Source: Candidatus Nanohalarchaeota archaeon (lineage in GTDB: Archaea; EX4484-52; B79-G9). From it: a stretch of 9,156 bases of DNA. The notes beneath the pieces were generated by a model. That model saw only the letters and a list, made by a program, of their open reading frames with translations. It made no database searches and had not been told where the DNA came from. Every line of letters begins with the position of its first letter. The stretch's first letter is position 1. The position numbers were made by a program, and so were the translations under genes. Positions 6,039 through 9,156 of the stretch are shown piece by piece. The stretch is from positions 1 to 9,156 of the forward strand of contig QMVA01000038.1 of assembly GCA_003660865.1 (NCBI GenBank), written 5' to 3'.

Positions 6039-7016
6039 ATGATTAAAGTCGGAGTAATTGGAGTAGGCGCAATGGGCAAAAATCATGTTCGTATATACTC
6101 AAAGTTCGATAATGTTAATTTAGTCGCAGTAGCAGATAGTGATAAATCGAATTTAGATAAAATAAATGGATGTAATAAATATACTGAGTATAAAGACATG
6201 CTTAAACAAGAGAAATTAGATATAGTTTCTGTCGTGGTGCCTACAAAGCTGCATAAGAAGATAGCTATTGATGTAATGAGGAATAATATAAGTGTATTAA
6301 TAGAAAAACCAATTGCTTCGACCCTAAAAGAAGCACAATATATCATAGATTGCGCTTGTAAAATGAATGTAAAACTAACTATTGGACACATAGAACGTTT
6401 TAATCCGGCGTTATTGGAATTGAAAAAAAGAATATCTGATGCAGGAAGAATTATAAAAATAGAGGCACATAGAGTTGGACCATTTCCTCCAAGAGTAAGA
6501 GATGTTGGCGTTATACTTGATCTTTCTGTACATGATATTGACATAATGAGATGGTTATTGGATTCAGAAATAGAAAGAATCTATTCAGAATCAGAGAGAA
6601 ACATACATACGACACATGAAGATCTATTTGATGCAATTATTAGGTTTAAAAACGGAACCGTAGGCACCCTCAATATAAATTGGCTTACGCCTACAAAGGT
6701 AAGAAAACTACATGTTTTAGGTGAAAAGGGACTCTTTATAGTTGATTATCTATCACAAGATCTTTATTTTTATGAAAACAATGAAATTAAAAAAGACTTC
6801 AATTATGCGGATTTAGTAAAAGGTGTAAGCGAAGGGAACATGATAAAATATAAAGTTGATAAGATAGAGCCATTGGAATCAGAACTGAAATCATTTATTC
6901 ATTGCGTATCAGATGGAAGTAAACCAAGTGTTTCCGGTGAGGATGGCAAAAAAGCACTGTTTTATGCTCAGAAAATTGCTGAATCAGCCAGAAAGAAAAA
7001 GGTGTTATCATTATGA
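6039..7016 (+). CDS. wbpB: UDP-N-acetylglucosamine(uronate) 3-dehydrogenase, Gfo/Idh/MocA family (WbpB/WlbA-like)
   Basis: This NAD(P)-dependent oxidoreductase is predicted to oxidise the C3 hydroxyl of UDP-GlcNAc or UDP-GlcNAcA, creating the keto group used by the aminotransferase. The N-terminal Rossmann fold starts VGVIGVGAMG (G8-x-G10-x-x-G13), and an acidic residue (D33 in VAVADSD) ends strand 2, favouring NAD. The family signature E89-K90-P91 is present. GHIERFNPA (116-124) and D161-x3-H165-x2-D168 (DLSVHDIDI) form the substrate and catalytic region. GHIERFNPA resembles what I remember of the methanogen UDP-GlcNAc 3-dehydrogenase (EC 1.1.1.374) more than WbpB, so C3 may be oxidised before C6; this is from memory and unaligned. 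In the Wlb enzymes 2-oxoglutarate regenerates NAD+, linking the step to glutamate use by the aminotransferase. The start has GGTGA at 6028-6032. The 3' end overlaps the next gene by four bases. Confidence 0.9.
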   Translation: MIKVGVIGVGAMGKNHVRIYSKFDNVNLVAVADSDKSNLDKINGCNKYTEYKDMLKQEKLDIVSVVVPTKLHKKIAIDVMRNNISVLIEKPIASTLKEAQYIIDCACKMNVKLTIGHIERFNPALLELKKRISDAGRIIKIEAHRVGPFPPRVRDVGVILDLSVHDIDIMRWLLDSEIERIYSESERNIHTTHEDLFDAIIRFKNGTVGTLNINWLTPTKVRKLHVLGEKGLFIVDYLSQDLYFYENNEIKKDFNYADLVKGVSEGNMIKYKVDKIEPLESELKSFIHCVSDGSKPSVSGEDGKKALFYAQKIAESARKKKVLSL

Positions 7017-8170
7017 AAATATCTGTTGTAGGACTTGGAAAGGCAGGATTGCCACTAGCGGCGGTTATTGCGGATAGCGGGCTTGATGTGCTCGGCGTGG
7101 ACGTTGATAAAAAAAGAGTGATGGATATTGAGAATGGCCTAAATCCAATACCTGAAGAAACAGGTCTGGACAAATTAATCAAAAAACATATCAGAAAAAA
7201 TCTTAATGTCACATCAGACCCTTTGACTGCTGCTAAATCATGCAATGCGCACATTGTTATTGTTCCTCTTTTTATTGATGATAATAAAAAACCAGATTTC
7301 TCTGTTTTAAAGAAAGCTTTTACCTGTATTGGGCAAGGTCTTAAAAAAGGAGATATTGTTGTTCTTGAAACAACAGTGCCCACAGGAACAACAAAAGGTC
7401 TTAATAAAGATATACTTGAAAAGGAATCAGGATTCGTTGCCGGAATAGATTTCTTCCTAGCACATAGTCCGGAAAGAATAATGACCGGACACTCCATTTC
7501 GCGGTTTAAAGAATTTCCAAAAATTGTAGGCGGCATTAATAAAAGAAGCGGAGAAAAGGCTGCTGAAATATATAGGCATTTTTCAAACATTCAGATAGTT
7601 AAGAATTCTACTACAGCAGAAATGATTAAAATCGCAGAAGGGATTTATAGAGATGTAAATATAGGTCTTGCAAATGAACTATTAAAAGTTTGTGATTCTA
7701 TTGGTGTTGATTTTAGTGAAATGCGCAAATATGCAAACCACAAGTATTGCAATATTCATCAAGCAGGAATAGGCGTAGGTGGACACTGCATCCCTGTTTA
7801 TCCATGGTTTATTATCAACCAAATGGATGTTCCGATAATAAAGACGGCGCGCATCGAAAATGATAAGATGATATATTACTGGAAAGATAAAATATCTGCA
7901 CTACATCCTAAGGGTGCAAAAATTGGTGTTGTCGGTCTATCTTATCGTTCAGATGTGAAAGAATTAGCATATACCCGCAGTATTCCTTTTATTGAATTGT
8001 TAGAACAAGAGGGTTTTGATGTATATGTCGCAGATGAACTGTTCTCGAAAAATGAAATAATTAATTTGGGATTCAAAGCACTTGAGAAATATGATCAAAT
8101 GGATTTAATAGTTCAATTACATGATTCAGTAAAATTTCCAGAAAACAAGACACTTGTAATTCAAAGATGA
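7013..8170 (+). CDS. UDP-N-acetyl-hexosamine 6-dehydrogenase (UDP-Glc/GDP-Man dehydrogenase superfamily; WbpA/WecC-like)
   Basis: This enzyme is predicted to oxidise C6 of a UDP-HexNAc in two NAD+-dependent steps, forming the uronic acid. The NAD-binding start is VVGLGKAGLPLA (G7-x-G9-x-x-G12). ETTVPTGTT and SPERI (in LAHSPERIMTG) are standard. The catalytic cysteine C259 lies in GVGGHCIPVYP; the HCIP form is typical of enzymes acting on N-acetylated sugars rather than UDP-glucose. K206 is kept in KIAEGIYRDVN, but the Asn usually four residues later is G210. The C-terminal domain contains VVGLSYRSDVKE and YTRSIP. At 385 residues it is shorter than WbpA or WecC (about 420-440), mostly through a compact C-terminal domain. 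Substrate (GlcNAc, ManNAc or a C3-modified form) is undecided; context favours the 2,3-diacetamido route. It starts in an ATGA overlap, with AAAGGTG at 6998-7004. Its 5' end is richer in G+C (about 45%) than its middle (about 32%). Confidence 0.9.
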   Translation: MKISVVGLGKAGLPLAAVIADSGLDVLGVDVDKKRVMDIENGLNPIPEETGLDKLIKKHIRKNLNVTSDPLTAAKSCNAHIVIVPLFIDDNKKPDFSVLKKAFTCIGQGLKKGDIVVLETTVPTGTTKGLNKDILEKESGFVAGIDFFLAHSPERIMTGHSISRFKEFPKIVGGINKRSGEKAAEIYRHFSNIQIVKNSTTAEMIKIAEGIYRDVNIGLANELLKVCDSIGVDFSEMRKYANHKYCNIHQAGIGVGGHCIPVYPWFIINQMDVPIIKTARIENDKMIYYWKDKISALHPKGAKIGVVGLSYRSDVKELAYTRSIPFIELLEQEGFDVYVADELFSKNEIINLGFKALEKYDQMDLIVQLHDSVKFPENKTLVIQR

Positions 8171-8174
8171 TTCT

Positions 8175-9156
8175 ATGAAAAAGATAATTACTATAATCGG
8201 TGTCAGACCACAATTCATCAAATCAGCGCAAGTCTCAATGGGAATAAGAAAGTATTTCAATGAAGTAATTGTACATACAGGTCAGCACTATGACAAGAAT
8301 ATGTCTAAAATATTCTTTGAGGAACTTGACATCCCAAAACCGGATTACAATCTTTGCATCGGTTCCGGGAATCATGGCGAACAAACAGGTAAAATGATGA
8401 CGGAAATCGAAAAAATACTAATTAAAGAAAATCCTGAGTTTGTTATTGTTTATGGGGATACTAATTCAACATTGGCGGGTGCTTTGGTTGCATCAAAGTT
8501 GCATGTCAAAATTGTTCATATCGAAGCAGGATTGCGCTCTTTTGATAAAAGGATGCCTGAAGAGATCAATAGGGTGTGTACAGATCATATTTCCGATGTT
8601 CTTTTTTGTCCAACGGGCATTTCTGTCGTAAATCTTAAGAATGAGGGAATAACACAACAGGTCTACAAAGTCGGTGACGTAATGTATGATGCTGCAATTC
8701 TTAATTCGAAAATTGCTGAAAAGAAGTCAAATATTTTAGAAAATTTAGAAATAAAACCAAGAGACTATTTGTTGGCCACCATTCATAGACCTTCAAATAC
8801 AGATTCATACAGGAATATGTTATCTATAATTGATGCATTTATTAAATCTGGAGAAAAAATAATATTCTCATTACATCCACGAACAAAAAAATATTTAACT
8901 GACTATAATTTAAGTGATAGAATAAAAAAATCACGGAATATAATAACCATTGACCCTATTGGCTATCTTGATATGTTAGTACTTGAAAAAAATGCGAAGA
9001 AAATACTTACTGATTCTGGTGGTGTGCAAAAAGAAGCATACTTTTTTAGTGTACCGTGTATCACATTAAGAGAAACCACAGAATGGGTCGAAACTGTTAA
9101 CCACGGATGGAATTTACTCGTTGGTACAGACAAAACAAAAATTGTTGAAGCAATTA
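8175..9156 (+). CDS. wbpI: UDP-N-acetyl-sugar 2-epimerase, WecB/WbpI family (3' end cut by the window)
   Basis: I translated 327 codons from the ATG at 8175 with no stop; about 35-50 residues are missing compared with the usual length. The enzyme inverts C2 of a UDP-N-acetyl sugar through elimination and re-addition of UDP. Signatures in order are GVRPQFIK, TGQHYDKNMS, GDTNST with D95, HIEAGLRS with E117, MPEEINR with E130, TIHRPSNTD with H204, SLHPRT, DSGGVQKEA (280-288) and LRETTEWVE. D95, E117, E130 and H204 correspond to the four catalytic residues known in E. coli WecB (Asp95, Glu117, Glu131, His213). The HIEAGLRSFDKRMPEEINR and FFEELDIPKP style is closer to WbpI than to WecB as I remember them, which fits epimerisation of UDP-GlcNAc3NAcA to UDP-ManNAc3NAcA as the pathway's last step. 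WecB-type activity on UDP-GlcNAc is the alternative. It starts four bases after the dehydrogenase stop, with no strong Shine-Dalgarno site, implying translational coupling. Confidence 0.93.
   Translation, partial: MKKIITIIGVRPQFIKSAQVSMGIRKYFNEVIVHTGQHYDKNMSKIFFEELDIPKPDYNLCIGSGNHGEQTGKMMTEIEKILIKENPEFVIVYGDTNSTLAGALVASKLHVKIVHIEAGLRSFDKRMPEEINRVCTDHISDVLFCPTGISVVNLKNEGITQQVYKVGDVMYDAAILNSKIAEKKSNILENLEIKPRDYLLATIHRPSNTDSYRNMLSIIDAFIKSGEKIIFSLHPRTKKYLTDYNLSDRIKKSRNIITIDPIGYLDMLVLEKNAKKILTDSGGVQKEAYFFSVPCITLRETTEWVETVNHGWNLLVGTDKTKIVEAI

Noticed and set aside
6083..6544. 153-codon open frame on the minus strand
   Set aside because: It is antisense to the Rossmann domain of the 3-dehydrogenase and has no family signature.
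6895..7590. 231-codon open frame on the minus strand
   Set aside because: It lies antisense to the 3' end of the 3-dehydrogenase and the 5' half of the 6-dehydrogenase, both of which have full family motifs on the plus strand. Its translation shows no recognisable motif.
8440..8631. 63-codon plus-strand open frame near the right edge
   Set aside because: It is a frame-shifted reading of the epimerase, whose own frame carries every catalytic motif across this stretch.
1..9156. Mobile elements, CRISPR arrays, tRNA genes, toxin-antitoxin or defence genes
   Set aside because: I saw no transposase or integrase motif, no spaced direct repeats, no tRNA-like fold and no defence-type domain. Every sizeable stretch is accounted for by glycan-pathway genes.

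Overview
The window is one densely packed, single-strand (+) stretch of a surface-polysaccharide or glycoprotein-glycan biosynthesis locus. It holds eight recognisable genes, seven complete and one cut by the right edge, plus a probable gene tail at the left edge. Gaps run from a 4-base overlap to 52 bases. There is no tRNA, rRNA, CRISPR array, transposase or convincing terminator, and no gene-free stretch longer than about 140 bases.

Left block (about 1-3578): a probable C-terminal tail of an unidentified protein, a family 2 glycosyltransferase with three C-terminal membrane segments, a cobalamin-binding-type radical SAM enzyme, and a second membrane-anchored family 2 glycosyltransferase. 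The middle gene (3599-4303) is a class I SAM-dependent methyltransferase that is clearly more AT-rich than the genes to its left.

Right block (4356 to the edge): five consecutive genes match, one for one, the enzyme set known from Pseudomonas aeruginosa (WbpE, WbpD, WbpB, WbpA, WbpI) and Bordetella (Wlb) for UDP-2,3-diacetamido-2,3-dideoxy-mannuronic acid. They are a DegT-type sugar aminotransferase, a left-handed beta-helix N-acetyltransferase, a Gfo/Idh/MocA 3-dehydrogenase, a UDP-sugar 6-dehydrogenase and a UDP-sugar 2-epimerase. Together they can oxidise UDP-GlcNAc at C6 and C3, aminate and acetylate C3, and invert C2. The glycosyltransferases could then use this sugar, and the methyltransferase and radical SAM enzyme could decorate the glycan or its lipid carrier; that last part is inference.

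Organism: it cannot be fixed from this window. Heavy use of ATA (Ile) and AGA/AGG (Arg), good Shine-Dalgarno sites (GAGG, GGTGA, AAAGGTG), an anaerobe-style cobalamin radical SAM enzyme and a 3-dehydrogenase resembling the Methanococcus type fit either an archaeon or a deep-branching anaerobic bacterium such as Omnitrophota. G+C counted by eye on sample lines varies from about 45% (radical SAM gene) to 20-33% (methyltransferase), suggesting a mosaic locus.

Nothing here is a clear new system. The most unusual item is the radical SAM enzyme, whose cluster motif reads Cys-x4-Cys-x2-Cys instead of the usual Cys-x3-Cys-x2-Cys and which sits between two glycosyltransferases.
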